A stretch of DNA of 64,000 nt from Piscinibacter sp. GTDB taxonomy: Bacteria; Pseudomonadota; Gammaproteobacteria; Burkholderiales; Burkholderiaceae_C. Position numbers and translations under genes: made by a program. The notes under the pieces are model-generated. The model was not told the DNA's origin. It did not search any database and saw nothing but the letters and a program-made list of their open reading frames with translations. How positions within the stretch are numbered: the stretch's first letter is position 1; each line of letters opens with the position of its first letter. Below are positions 1 to 8,380 of this stretch, piece by piece. The stretch lies in NCBI GenBank assembly GCA_016706565.1, contig JADJJI010000001.1, positions 558,001 through 622,000 on the forward strand, given 5' to 3'.

Positions 1-293
1 TGGACGTGCTGGGCAGCATTCGCCTGCTTGCCGACGCGATGGCCAGCTTCACGCAGCACTGCGTGGCCGGCATCGCGGTGAACGAAGCCCGCACGCAGGA
101 ACTGCTGGAGCGCTCGCTGATGCTGGTGACCGCCCTGGTGCCGCACATCGGCTACGACCGCGCGGCGGCCATCGCCAAGCACGCGCATCGGCATGGCCTC
201 GGGCTGCGCGAGGCGGCCATCGCCGTGGGCGGGATCCGAGGAGAGGATTTCGACGCCTGGGTCGACGCGCGCCGGATGCTGGGGCCAGGCTGA
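1..293 (+). CDS. fumC: Fumarate hydratase class II, C-terminal fragment
   Basis: This is the last ~97 codons of a gene that begins upstream of the window. The segment reads as the C-terminal helical domain of the class II fumarase/aspartase superfamily, with stretches such as [12 protein letters not shown] and [17 protein letters not shown]. FumC interconverts fumarate and malate in the cytosolic TCA cycle. The catalytic loop is outside the window, so fumarase is preferred over other superfamily members on resemblance of this tail alone. It converges on the small gene ending at 312. Confidence 0.85.
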   Translation, partial: DVLGSIRLLADAMASFTQHCVAGIAVNEARTQELLERSLMLVTALVPHIGYDRAAAIAKHAHRHGLGLREAAIAVGGIRGEDFDAWVDARRMLGPG

Positions 294-311
294 CCGCGAG
301 GGCTGCGGAAC

Positions 312-584
312 TCAGCCGTTGCACCCGGCGGGCGGTGGCGGCGTCCCGACGATGGCCAGGGCGCGAGCCGCCTCGAGGTCGAAGGTGCCGATGGTGTGCT
401 CGGAGATCGAAGCGTGAAGCAGCACGGTTCTCGCGACTTCGGCATTCGCCTCGAAGCGCAGGCGCGCCGCAGCCCGCACCTCTGCCGGCATGGCCTGGAT
501 CAGCGAGATCAGCAGCGTGTCGAGCACCAGCAGGCTGCCCTTGAGCTCGCAGATCCTCTCGGTCGCTTCCTGCAGGTTCTTCAT
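312..584 (-). CDS. Small hypothetical protein (90 aa)
   Basis: I do not recognise this gene. The 90-residue product is mostly predicted helix, rich in Ala, Leu and Glu (for example EATERICELKGSLL and RFEANAEVARTVLL), with a Pro-rich end. It has no signal peptide or membrane segment. The start ATG at 584 is preceded by purine-rich sequence containing GGAG. It lies between convergent fumC and a glutathione S-transferase on its own strand. Coding is favoured because competing frames here give unlikely Arg-rich proteins. Function unknown. Confidence 0.6.
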   Translation of the reverse strand: MKNLQEATERICELKGSLLVLDTLLISLIQAMPAEVRAAARLRFEANAEVARTVLLHASISEHTIGTFDLEAARALAIVGTPPPPAGCNG

Positions 585-662
585 GTTGGCTCCTCCGCGG
601 CGGGACTCCAGTGTGCGCCAGTCTGGCAGTCGCGGCCTGGCACAAGCCCGACGGACCGCGCC

Positions 663-1337
663 TCAGTCCTTCGCGAAGCTGTACGGCCCGCCGCGCTCCA
701 GCGCCTTCTTGTACGCCGGCCGCGCGTGGATGCGCCGCAGCCAATCGTTCAGCTTCGGCCGGCGCGCATCGAGCCCGGCACGCTGCGCCGACGCCTCGAG
801 CGGGAAGCTCATCTGGATGTCGGCGGCGCTGAACTCGGCGCCAGCGAACCAGGGCCGCTGGGCCAGCTCGGACTCCATGAAGTCGAGCTGCCGCTCGATG
901 TTGGGCATCACGAAACTCTTCAGCACCTGCGCCGAGATGCCGCGCGCGATCGGCTTGACGAAAAAGGGCATCGGCGACGACGCCACCTTGTCGAACACCA
1001 GCTTCATGAGCAGCGGCGACATCGCCGAGCCCTCGGCGAAGTGCAGCCAGTAGCGGTACTGCAGGAACTCGGGCGTGCCGATTGCGGGCCGCAGCCGGCC
1101 GTTGCCGTGGCGATCGATCAGGTATTCGATGATGGCGCCGGACTCGGCCACCGTGGCCTCGCCATCGGTGATCACCGGCGACTTGCCCAGCGGATGGACC
1201 GCGCGCAGCTCCGGCGGTGCCAGCATGGTCTTGCTGTCGCGCTGGTAGTGTTTGATCTCGTAGGGCAGGCCCAGCTCCTCGAGGAGCCAGAGCACGCGCT
1301 GAGAGCGCGAATCGTTGAGGTGGTGGACGGTGATCAT
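663..1337 (-). CDS. Glutathione S-transferase family protein
   Basis: The 224-residue protein opens with a thioredoxin-like glutathione-binding domain (about residues 1-80), including NDSRSQRVLWLLEELGLPYE and a Val-Ala-Glu-Ser-Gly-Ala stretch (AESGAIIEYL) in which Glu-Ser binds the glutathione gamma-glutamyl group. An all-helical C-terminal domain follows. Length and architecture are normal for cytosolic bacterial GSTs. It lies 38 bases downstream of urtE on the same strand and could be co-transcribed with the urea transporter, though nothing links it to urea. The substrate cannot be inferred. Confidence 0.88.
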   Translation of the reverse strand: MITVHHLNDSRSQRVLWLLEELGLPYEIKHYQRDSKTMLAPPELRAVHPLGKSPVITDGEATVAESGAIIEYLIDRHGNGRLRPAIGTPEFLQYRYWLHFAEGSAMSPLLMKLVFDKVASSPMPFFVKPIARGISAQVLKSFVMPNIERQLDFMESELAQRPWFAGAEFSAADIQMSFPLEASAQRAGLDARRPKLNDWLRRIHARPAYKKALERGGPYSFAKD

Positions 1338-1375
1338 GGGCGGCGATTCTGCCCCGCTTCACCGCACCCCCGCTC

Positions 1376-2068
1376 TCAGATGGACATCCGGTCGCGCACG
1401 CCCTCGCGTTCCATGTCGGCCCCGCGACCACGCTGCACGATCTCGCCGCGCTCCATCAGCAGGTACTGGTCGGCCAGCTCGGCGGCGAAGTCGTAGTACT
1501 GCTCCACGAGCACGATGGCCATGGTCTTGCGGTCGGCCAGCATGCGGATGACACGGCCGATGTCCTTGATGATGCTGGGCTGGATGCCCTCGGTCGGCTC
1601 GTCGAGGATGAGCAGCTTCGGCCCCGCGGCGAGCGCGCGCGCGATGGCGAGCTGCTGCTGCTGGCCGCCGGAGAGATCGCCGCCACGGCGGTTGATCATC
1701 TGCTTGAGCACCGGGAACAGCTCGAACAGCTCGGCCGGGATCGGCGTGCTGCCCTTCTTGTAGGCCAGGCCCATGCGCAGGTTCTCTTCGACCGTCAGCC
1801 GGCCGAAGATCTCGCGGCCCTGCGGCACATAGCCCACGCCCTTGCGCACGCGGTCGTAGGGCGTGTCGCGGGTGATGTCCTGGCCGTCGAGCTGGATGGT
1901 GCCGGTCTTCACCGGCACCACGCCCATCAGCGACTTCAGCAGCGTGGTCTTGCCCACGCCGTTGCGGCCCAGCACCACCGTCACCTCGCCGATCTTCGAT
2001 TCGAAGCCGAGGTTGCGCAGGATGTGCGAGCCGCCGTAGTACTGGTTGATGCCTTCGAGCTTGAGCAT
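1376..2068 (-). CDS. urtE: Urea ABC transporter ATP-binding protein UrtE
   Basis: The 230-residue ATPase has Walker A GRNGVGKTT near residue 35, signature LSGGQQQQLAIA, Walker B LLILDEPTEGI and a switch His region. It belongs to the LivF-like branch, and the TEGIQPSII continuation is typical of UrtE. The ATG at 2068 was chosen over an upstream in-frame ATG because MLKLEGINQYYGGS is the conserved family start and the longer reading lies inside urtD. It is the last gene of urtABCDE and starts 1 base from the urtD stop. With UrtD it powers urea import through UrtBC. Confidence 0.94.
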   Translation of the reverse strand: MLKLEGINQYYGGSHILRNLGFESKIGEVTVVLGRNGVGKTTLLKSLMGVVPVKTGTIQLDGQDITRDTPYDRVRKGVGYVPQGREIFGRLTVEENLRMGLAYKKGSTPIPAELFELFPVLKQMINRRGGDLSGGQQQQLAIARALAAGPKLLILDEPTEGIQPSIIKDIGRVIRMLADRKTMAIVLVEQYYDFAAELADQYLLMERGEIVQRGRGADMEREGVRDRMSI

Positions 2069-2069
2069 G

Positions 2070-2948
2070 TCAGCGGCCCAGATAAACTTCCACGACCTTG
2101 TCGTTGGCCTGCACGTCGGCCAGCGAGCCTTCGGCCAGCACGCTGCCTTCATGCAGCACGGTGACCTTCTTGCTCGCCTTGCCCTGCGTGAGCTCGCCGA
2201 TGAACTTCATGTCGTGCTCGACGACCACCAGCGAGTGGTTGCCCTCGAGCGACAGGAACAGCTCGGCGGTGCGCTCGGTCTCCTCGTCGGTCATGCCGGC
2301 CACCGGCTCGTCGAGCAGCAGCAGCTTCGGGTCCTGCATCAGCAGCATGCCGATCTCCAGCCATTGCTTCTGGCCGTGGCTGAGCAGCCCAGCCACACGC
2401 TGCGCGCTGTCCTTCAGGTGGATGAGCGTGAGCATTTCGCCGATGCGGTCGAGCTGCGTGCCCGTCAGGCGGAAGAGCATCGACGAGCGCACGCCGCGGT
2501 CGGCCTTCAGCGCGAGTTCGAGGTTCTCGAACACCGAGAGCTGCTCGAACACCGTGGGCTTCTGGAACTTGCGGCCGATGCCGATCGAGGCGATGTCGTT
2601 CTCGCGCAAACGCAGCAGGTCGATGGTCGAGCCGAAGAAGGCCTTGCCGGCGTCGGGCCGTGTCTTGCCGGTGATGACGTCCATCATGGTCGTCTTGCCG
2701 GCGCCGTTCGGGCCGATGATGCAGCGCAGCTCGCCGGCACTGATCGACAGGGAGAGCGCGTTGAGCGCCTTGAAGCCGTCGAAGCTGACGGTGATGTCGT
2801 CGAGGTAGAGGATGGCGCCGTGCGCCAAGTCCAGTTCGCCGGTGACCACGCGGCCGTAACTCGCGCCGCCGGAGGCAGGCCGGGTGGCGACGATCTTCGC
2901 GTGCTCTTCGCGGATCTTCGCGCCCGCCTTCATCAGATCCGGCGTCAT
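2070..2948 (-). CDS. urtD: Urea ABC transporter ATP-binding protein UrtD
   Basis: This 292-residue ATPase has Walker A GPNGAGKTT, signature LSHGQKQWLEIG and Walker B LLLLDEPVAGM. The LSHGQKQ form of the signature and the LivG-like insertion are characteristic of UrtD. It carries an N-terminal extension of about 45 residues before the first nucleotide-binding strand. The ATG at 2948 overlaps the urtC stop (2945-2947) by an ATGA junction, implying translational coupling. It forms the cytoplasmic ATPase pair with UrtE. Confidence 0.94.
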   Translation of the reverse strand: MTPDLMKAGAKIREEHAKIVATRPASGGASYGRVVTGELDLAHGAILYLDDITVSFDGFKALNALSLSISAGELRCIIGPNGAGKTTMMDVITGKTRPDAGKAFFGSTIDLLRLRENDIASIGIGRKFQKPTVFEQLSVFENLELALKADRGVRSSMLFRLTGTQLDRIGEMLTLIHLKDSAQRVAGLLSHGQKQWLEIGMLLMQDPKLLLLDEPVAGMTDEETERTAELFLSLEGNHSLVVVEHDMKFIGELTQGKASKKVTVLHEGSVLAEGSLADVQANDKVVEVYLGR

Positions 2949-4063
2949 GTACGTTCTTCCTTCTTCACCCGGCGGACCAGGCCGATGATGCCCTGCGGCA
3001 GGAACAGCGTCACCGCGATGAACAGCGCGCCGAGGAAGTACAGCCAGAACTCCGGGAAGGCCTGCGTGAACCAGCTCTTCGCGCCGTTGACGAAGAAGGC
3101 GCCGACGATCGGGCCGATCAGCGTGCCCCGGCCGCCGACAGCCGCCCAGATGGCCATCTCGATGCTCGCCGCCGGGCTCATCTCGCCCGGGTTGATGATG
3201 CCCACCTGCGGCACGTAGAGCGCGCCGGCGATGCCGCACATCACCGCCGAGATCACCCAGATGGTGAGCTTGTAACGGATCGGGTCGTAGCCGGTGAACA
3301 TGACGCGGCTCTCGGCATCGCGGATCGCCTGCAACACACGGCCGAACTTGCTGGCCACCAGCCAGCGCGCGAACACGAAGAAGCCGATCAGCACGAGGCC
3401 GGTGATCACGAACAGCACCATGCGCGTCGACGGCGTGGCGATGGTGATGCCCAGGATGCGCTTGAAGTCGGTGAAGCCGTTGTTGCCGCCGAAGCCGGTC
3501 TCGTTGCGGAAGAACAGCAGCATCGCGGCGAAGGTCATGGCCTGCGTGATGATCGAGAAGTAGACGCCCTTGATGCGCGAGCGGAAGGCGAAGAAGCCGA
3601 ACACGAAGGCCAGCACCCCGGGCGCCAGCACGACCATCGCCATCTGGAAGACGAAGCTGTCGCTGAGCGCCCAGTGCCAGGGGAATTCCTTCCAGTTCAG
3701 GAACACCATGAAGTCCGGCATGTCGGACTGGTACTGGCCGTCGCGGCCGATCTGGCGCATCAGGTACATGCCCATCGCATAGCCGCCGAGTGCGAAGAAC
3801 AGGCCGTGGCCGAGCGAGAGGATGCCGGTGTAGCCCCAGATCAGGTCCATCGCCAGCGCGCAAATGGCGTAGCACATGATCTTGCCGACCAGCGCCACGG
3901 CGAAGTCGCTCATGTGGAACACGTTGCCTTCGGGCACGACGAGGTTGAGCACCGGGGCGAGCACCACCACGGCGAGCAATGCGGCGAGCACGCCGAACCA
4001 GCTCTTCAGGGACAGCACGCGTGTCGGCGACGGCGCGGCGGAGACGGGCATCACGGCACTCAT
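2945..4063 (-). CDS. urtC: Urea ABC transporter permease UrtC
   Basis: This 372-residue LivM-type inner-membrane permease has about ten hydrophobic segments. The conserved core begins near GYTGILSLGHGLFFALGGY and includes a glycine-rich region (AVGGRGTLIGPIVGAFFVN) typical of branched-chain amino-acid/urea permeases. The start at 4063 was chosen because it overlaps the urtB stop by 4 bases; the longer in-frame reading is Arg-rich and falls inside urtB. It forms the translocation pore with UrtB. Confidence 0.94.
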   Translation of the reverse strand: MSAVMPVSAAPSPTRVLSLKSWFGVLAALLAVVVLAPVLNLVVPEGNVFHMSDFAVALVGKIMCYAICALAMDLIWGYTGILSLGHGLFFALGGYAMGMYLMRQIGRDGQYQSDMPDFMVFLNWKEFPWHWALSDSFVFQMAMVVLAPGVLAFVFGFFAFRSRIKGVYFSIITQAMTFAAMLLFFRNETGFGGNNGFTDFKRILGITIATPSTRMVLFVITGLVLIGFFVFARWLVASKFGRVLQAIRDAESRVMFTGYDPIRYKLTIWVISAVMCGIAGALYVPQVGIINPGEMSPAASIEMAIWAAVGGRGTLIGPIVGAFFVNGAKSWFTQAFPEFWLYFLGALFIAVTLFLPQGIIGLVRRVKKEERT

Positions 4064-5643
4064 GCTTCTGCGCTCCGGCCCTTCATGGCAAAGATCCCCT
4101 GCGGCCGCTTCTGGATGAAGATGACGATGAACACCAGCACCATGATCTTGGCCAGCACGGCGCCGGCCACGCCCTCGAGCAGCTTGTTCAGCACGCCCAG
4201 GCCGAGCGCCGCGTAGACGGTGCCGGCGAGCTGGCCCACGCCGCCGAGCACGACGACGAGGAAGCTGTCGACGATGTAGCTCTGGCCGAGGTCCGGCCCG
4301 ACGTTGCCCACCTGCGAGAGCGCGCAACCGGCCAGCCCGGCGAGGCCGGAGCCGAGCGCGAAGGCGTAGGTGTCCACGCGCGCCGTGTTCACGCCGACGC
4401 AGGCGGCCATGCGGCGGTTCTGCGTCACGCCGCGCACGAACAGGCCCAGCCGGGTGCGGGCGATCAGCAGCGCCACGCCGGCCAGCACCAGCACCGCGAA
4501 GGCGATGATGGCGATGCGGTTGAAGGGCAGCGTCAGGTTGCTCATCAGCGATACGCCGCCGGACAGCCAGGCCGGGTTCTCCACCGGCACGTTCTGCGCG
4601 CCGAACAGCGTGCGCACGCCCTGCATCAGCACCAGGCTGATGCCCCAGGTGGCCAGCAGCGTCTCCAGCGGCCGGCCGTAGAGCCAGCGGATGACGCTGC
4701 GCTCCATCGCCGCGCCGACCAGCGCCGAGGCGAGGAACGACAAGGGGACGGCCGCCAGGATGTAGTAGTCGAACAGCCCCGGCAGGTTGTTGCGGAAGAC
4801 GTTCTGCACCACGTAGGTGGCGTAGGCGCCGATCATCAGCAGCTCGCCGTGCGCCATGTTGATGACGCCCATCAGCCCGTAGGTGATGGCCAGGCCGAGC
4901 GCGGCCAGCAGCAGGATGGACCCCAGGCTGGCGCCGGTGAAGACCACGCCGATGCGCTCGCCCCAGGCGAGGCGGTCGCGCACGCTGTCGAGCGCGCGGC
5001 CAAGCGAAGCGCGCACCTCGGGGTCGGTCTCGGCGTCGGGCGCCAGGCGTTCCTGCAGCAGGCTGGCCACCGCCCCCTGGCCGCTGCCGGCGAGCGCGGT
5101 GATGGCGGCCAGGCGCTTGGCCTTGTCGCTCGACGAGACGAGGATGGTGGCGCGCATGCGCTCGAGCGAGGCTTTCAGCGCGGCATCGCTCTCGGCCTCG
5201 AAGGCCTTCTCGAGCAGCGGCAGCTGAGCCTCGTCGAGCTGCTGCTTGAGCAGTTCGGCCACGCCGGCCCGGCGCGCCTCGATGTCGGGCGAGAGCAGCT
5301 GCAGCGCGCCCATGGCGGCCTGCAGCGCGCCGCGCACCCGGTTGTTGTTGACCACGTCTTCCGCGTCGTCGGGCACGGTGGCCGCGGCGCCGGTGGCCGC
5401 ATCGACCGCCTTGTCGCCCTGCACGATGAAGACCTTGTCGCCCGCGACCTTGACCGAGTCGTCGAGCAGCGCCTGCACGAAAGGCCCGAGCCCGTCGGCG
5501 GCGCTCGCCGCCGCCTCGTTCAGCGCGGCGATGCGCTCGTCGCTGTCACCCGACGCGATGGCCAGCGCCTGCTGGGGCGTCAGCGCGAAGGCCGCAACAG
5601 AACTGCAGAGCAGCACACAGCAGAGAACGAGTCGTCGAAGCAT
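4060..5643 (-). CDS. urtB: Urea ABC transporter permease UrtB
   Basis: The 527-residue protein has a signal-like N-terminus (MLRRLVLCCVLLCSSVAAFA), then about 190 residues of Ala/Glu/Asp-rich sequence resembling helical repeats, then a LivH-type permease starting near GASLGSILLLAALGLAITYG with the hallmark GVINMAHGELLMIGAY. The long N-terminal extension is typical of proteobacterial UrtB and absent from LivH. The start at 5643 gives the signal peptide; the longer reading would run through a repeat-like hairpin region. It pairs with UrtC in the inner membrane. Confidence 0.93.
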   Translation of the reverse strand: MLRRLVLCCVLLCSSVAAFALTPQQALAIASGDSDERIAALNEAAASAADGLGPFVQALLDDSVKVAGDKVFIVQGDKAVDAATGAAATVPDDAEDVVNNNRVRGALQAAMGALQLLSPDIEARRAGVAELLKQQLDEAQLPLLEKAFEAESDAALKASLERMRATILVSSSDKAKRLAAITALAGSGQGAVASLLQERLAPDAETDPEVRASLGRALDSVRDRLAWGERIGVVFTGASLGSILLLAALGLAITYGLMGVINMAHGELLMIGAYATYVVQNVFRNNLPGLFDYYILAAVPLSFLASALVGAAMERSVIRWLYGRPLETLLATWGISLVLMQGVRTLFGAQNVPVENPAWLSGGVSLMSNLTLPFNRIAIIAFAVLVLAGVALLIARTRLGLFVRGVTQNRRMAACVGVNTARVDTYAFALGSGLAGLAGCALSQVGNVGPDLGQSYIVDSFLVVVLGGVGQLAGTVYAALGLGVLNKLLEGVAGAVLAKIMVLVFIVIFIQKRPQGIFAMKGRSAEA

Positions 5644-5700
5644 TCGAGTGAGGTTCAGAAGAAGACGCGGACAGGTCGAAGACCGTCCGCCCTTCAAGCG

Positions 5701-5772
5701 GACGCCGCGGATCCGGCTTCGCCGGTCCGCTGGCGTCGCCCCTGAGGGGGGCGCCGTCAGGCGCTCCGGGGG
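5701..5772. repeat. REP-like hairpin cluster between urtA and urtB
   Basis: The 133-base urtA-urtB gap contains a near-perfect inverted repeat at 5701-5737 whose arms meet at the loop GGCTTCGCC. It is followed directly by a GCCCC/GGGGC stem and then CGCC/GGCG pairing. Such stacked hairpins next to a stop codon resemble REP-type intergenic repeats. In a nascent urtA transcript they could attenuate or stabilise the 3' end, giving more binding protein than permease. That role is inferred. Confidence 0.5.
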
Positions 5773-5776
5773 TGGG

Positions 5777-7054
5777 TCACTTCTTTTCAGGCACGTTCTT
5801 CTTGCCCTTGTTCTCGGCGATGTAGTCGCTCCACGGGTCGGCAACCACCGGGCCCTTGGTCTTCCACACCACGTTGAACTGGCCGTCGGCCTTGATTTCG
5901 CCGATGAACACCGGCTTGTGCAGGTGGTGGTTCTCCTTGTCCATGGTGGACATGAAGCCGCCCGGCGCCGGGAAGGTCTGGCCGGCCATCGCCGCGATCA
6001 CCTTGTCGGTGTCGGTCGACTTCGCCTTCTCGACCGCCTGCTTCCACATCATGATGCCGATGTAGGTGGCTTCCATCGGGTCGTTGGTCAGCGGCTTGTC
6101 CTTGTGGCCCGGGATGTTCTTGGCCTTGGCGTAGTCGCTCCACTTCTTGACGAACTCGGTGTTGGCCGGGCTCTTGATCGACATGAAGTAGTTCCAGGCG
6201 GCCAGGTGGCCGACCAGCGGCTTGGTGTCGACGCCGCGCAGCTCTTCTTCACCCACCGAGAAGGCCACCACCGGCACGTCGGTCGCCTTCAGGCCCTGGT
6301 TGCCCAGTTCCTTGTAGAAGGGCACGTTGGAGTCGCCGTTGATGGTCGACACGACGGCGGTCTTCTTGCCTTCGGAGGCGAACTTCTTGATCTTGGCGAT
6401 GATGCTCTGGTAGTCGCTGTGGCCGAAGGGGGTGTACTCCTCGATGATGTCGGCCTCGGCCACGCCCTTGGCCTTCAGGAAGGCGCGCAGGATCTTGTTG
6501 GTCGTGCGCGGGTAGACGTAGTCGGTGCCCAGCAGCACCCAGCGCTTGGCCGAGCCGCCGTCCTTGCTCATCAGGTACTCGACGGCGGGGATGGCCTGCT
6601 GGTTCGGTGCGGCACCCGTGTAGAACACGTTCTTCGACAGCTCTTCGCCTTCGTACTGCACCGGGTAGAACAGCAGAGCGTTCTTCTCCTCGAAGACCGG
6701 CAGCACCGACTTGCGGCTCACGCTGGTCCAGCAGCCGAAGGTGACGGCGACCTTGTCCTGGTCGATCAGCTGCTTGGCCTTCTCGGCGAACAGCGGCCAG
6801 TTGGAGGCGGGGTCGACGACCACCGGCTCGAGCTTCTTGCCGAGCACACCGCCCTTGGCGTTGATCTCGTCGATCGCCATCAGGGCGACGTCCTTGAGCA
6901 CCGTCTCGGAGATGGCCATCGTGCCCGACAGCGAGTGCAGCACGCCGACCTTGATGGTGGCCTGGGCCTGGGCAATGGTGGCGAAGCCCATCGTGCAGGC
7001 GGCGGCGGCCAGCGCGGTGAGCGATTTCGCGGCGAAGCGGCGGGACAGATTCAT
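5777..7054 (-). CDS. urtA: Urea ABC transporter substrate-binding protein UrtA
   Basis: The 425-residue periplasmic protein starts with a signal peptide (MNLSRRF, then an Ala-rich hydrophobic stretch, predicted cleavage after an AQA near residue 30). The mature part begins TIKVGVLHSLSGTMAISE, the hallmark of UrtA/FmdD-type amide and urea binders. LFYPVQYEGEE and TDYVYPRTTNKI are also family features. The ATG at 7054 is preceded by AGGAG, and the upstream in-frame start lacks a signal peptide. It is the first gene of urtABCDE. UrtA captures urea and delivers it to UrtBC. Confidence 0.95.
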   Translation of the reverse strand: MNLSRRFAAKSLTALAAAACTMGFATIAQAQATIKVGVLHSLSGTMAISETVLKDVALMAIDEINAKGGVLGKKLEPVVVDPASNWPLFAEKAKQLIDQDKVAVTFGCWTSVSRKSVLPVFEEKNALLFYPVQYEGEELSKNVFYTGAAPNQQAIPAVEYLMSKDGGSAKRWVLLGTDYVYPRTTNKILRAFLKAKGVAEADIIEEYTPFGHSDYQSIIAKIKKFASEGKKTAVVSTINGDSNVPFYKELGNQGLKATDVPVVAFSVGEEELRGVDTKPLVGHLAAWNYFMSIKSPANTEFVKKWSDYAKAKNIPGHKDKPLTNDPMEATYIGIMMWKQAVEKAKSTDTDKVIAAMAGQTFPAPGGFMSTMDKENHHLHKPVFIGEIKADGQFNVVWKTKGPVVADPWSDYIAENKGKKNVPEKK

Positions 7055-7096
7055 GGTGAACGGACTCCTGGCTTGTGGGTCGGGGTTGTGGGACAG

Positions 7097-7145
7097 GCGC
7101 AGGTTAGGTGCGCCGCCACGTCCGGCCAATACGCAAGGTGGCGTA
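7097..7145. promoter_or_regulatory. Two short inverted repeats upstream of urtA
   Basis: GCGCA and TGCGC arms flank a 7-base centre at 7097-7113, and TACGC and GCGTA arms flank a 6-base centre at 7130-7145. Both lie 40-95 bases upstream of the urtA start in the gap to the cytochrome gene, where an operator or activator site would be expected. No sigma-54 or clear sigma-70 hexamer pair was found. Function is inferred from position only. Confidence 0.25.
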
Positions 7146-7185
7146 GGCGGCGCTCGGCCACCCCCGCCCCGTTCACCCGCCGACC

Positions 7186-7695
7186 CTAGGGTGCAGGCCG
7201 CCCCGGTGCCTGGCTGCCCTGGGCACGGGCCGAGAGGTAGGCGTACAGGTCCATGATGTGGGCGTTGACGCGCGGTTCGCTCTCCCAGGCCGGCATGACG
7301 AGCTGGCCTTCCCGGCGCTGCAGCACGTCTTCGACCAGCGCCTCGCGCGCCGCGCTCTCGCTGCCGGCGCGCGCGGCGGGCATGCTCCAGTCGTAGCGCC
7401 GCAGCACCAGGCCGACGAACTGCCGCGAGCCCATCTCGCGGACCTTGGGCAGCAGGTCGGGTCCACGCGGCGTGCCCCCGGCCTCAGGCCCGTGGCAGCG
7501 CGCGCACTTCTCCTGGAAGACGCGCCAGCCGGGGTAGACCGATCCCGCCGGTTTCGCGCTCTGGGCGATCTCCTGCGCGGGCTGGCGGTTCTGCACCTGC
7601 ACGGCGCAGCCGGCCAGCGCCAGGGCTGCCACGAGGGCGGCGCCGAGTGCCGCTGCATGGCGCGGCTTGCGCGCAATCGTCGAGCACTGGGACAT
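7186..7695 (-). CDS. Class I cytochrome c lipoprotein
   Basis: The 169-residue protein has an N-terminal hydrophobic stretch ending in the lipobox LALAGC (acylated Cys near residue 29), then a single haem-binding motif CARCH and a distal Met in VMPAW as candidate sixth ligand. This fits a membrane-anchored periplasmic mono-haem cytochrome c. The ATG at 7695 has GGAGG eight bases upstream; the GTG three codons earlier overlaps that ribosome binding site and was rejected. Its electron donor and acceptor are unknown. It lies between the acetyltransferase gene and urtA on the same strand. Confidence 0.8.
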   Translation of the reverse strand: MSQCSTIARKPRHAAALGAALVAALALAGCAVQVQNRQPAQEIAQSAKPAGSVYPGWRVFQEKCARCHGPEAGGTPRGPDLLPKVREMGSRQFVGLVLRRYDWSMPAARAGSESAAREALVEDVLQRREGQLVMPAWESEPRVNAHIMDLYAYLSARAQGSQAPGRPAP

Positions 7696-7787
7696 GGTCG
7701 TCACCTCCGTGTGACGCGTGCCCGGACGATTCCGCGCACGCCGTGGACGATTGTGGCGAGACCCCGGTGCGCCCGGCTTGCCAAAAA

Positions 7788-8369
7788 TCAGCCCTGCGGC
7801 ATGCCCGGCCGCACGACGCGGTCTTTCAGCGCCGGCCAGGGGACCAGCTCTTCCGGCGGCACGCCGGCAGAGGGCGCGCGCAAGGCCAGGCCATACCAGG
7901 CCACGTCATGCCAGCCTCCCAGCTTGAAGCCGACCTGCGGGTACAGGCCCACCGGCTCGAAACCCATCGCACGGTGCAGGCCAACGCTGGCCTCATTGGG
8001 CAGGGTGATGCCGGCGAAGGCCGACACCGCCCCCTGGCGGCGCAGCAGTTCGAACAACACGGCGTACAACTGCCGGCCAATGCCGCGGCGGTGCCGGCCA
8101 TCGCGCACATAGGCGCTCACCGTGACCGACCAGCGGTAGGCCTCGCGCTCGGCGAAGGCACCGGCATAACAGTAGCCCAGCACCTCGCCGCCCTCCTCGG
8201 CCACCAGCCAGGGCCACATCGCCGTCACCCTGGCCAGGCGCGCAGCCATCTCGGCGGCATCGGGCGCGCGCAGCTCGAAGGAGGTCGGCCGATGCAGCAC
8301 GCTCGGCGCGTAGATCTCGGCCAGCGCGGCGGCGTCGCGCGCTTCGGCCGGCCGGATGCTCAGTGTCAT
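7788..8369 (-). CDS. GNAT family N-acetyltransferase (PAT/MddA-like)
   Basis: This 193-residue single-domain acetyltransferase resembles the phosphinothricin/methionine-sulfoximine acetyltransferase branch. Features include IRPAEARDAAALAEIYA at the N-terminus, SVTVSAYVRDGRHRRGIGRQL with the acetyl-CoA pyrophosphate-binding R-x-x-G-I-G motif near residue 95, and a GFEPVGLYPQVGFKLGGWHDV C-terminal signature. It acetylates a small amine with acetyl-CoA in the cytosol; the native substrate is uncertain. It starts 11 bases after the response-regulator stop, so co-transcription is likely. Confidence 0.88.
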   Translation of the reverse strand: MTLSIRPAEARDAAALAEIYAPSVLHRPTSFELRAPDAAEMAARLARVTAMWPWLVAEEGGEVLGYCYAGAFAEREAYRWSVTVSAYVRDGRHRRGIGRQLYAVLFELLRRQGAVSAFAGITLPNEASVGLHRAMGFEPVGLYPQVGFKLGGWHDVAWYGLALRAPSAGVPPEELVPWPALKDRVVRPGMPQG

Positions 8370-8380
8370 GGAAGCCTCCT

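Noticed and set aside
49-1431. Long open frame of 460 codons on the minus strand over the GST gene
   Set aside because: Its translation is very rich in Arg, Ala, His and Pro and it overlaps the recognisable GST in another frame; typical of shadow frames in high-GC DNA.
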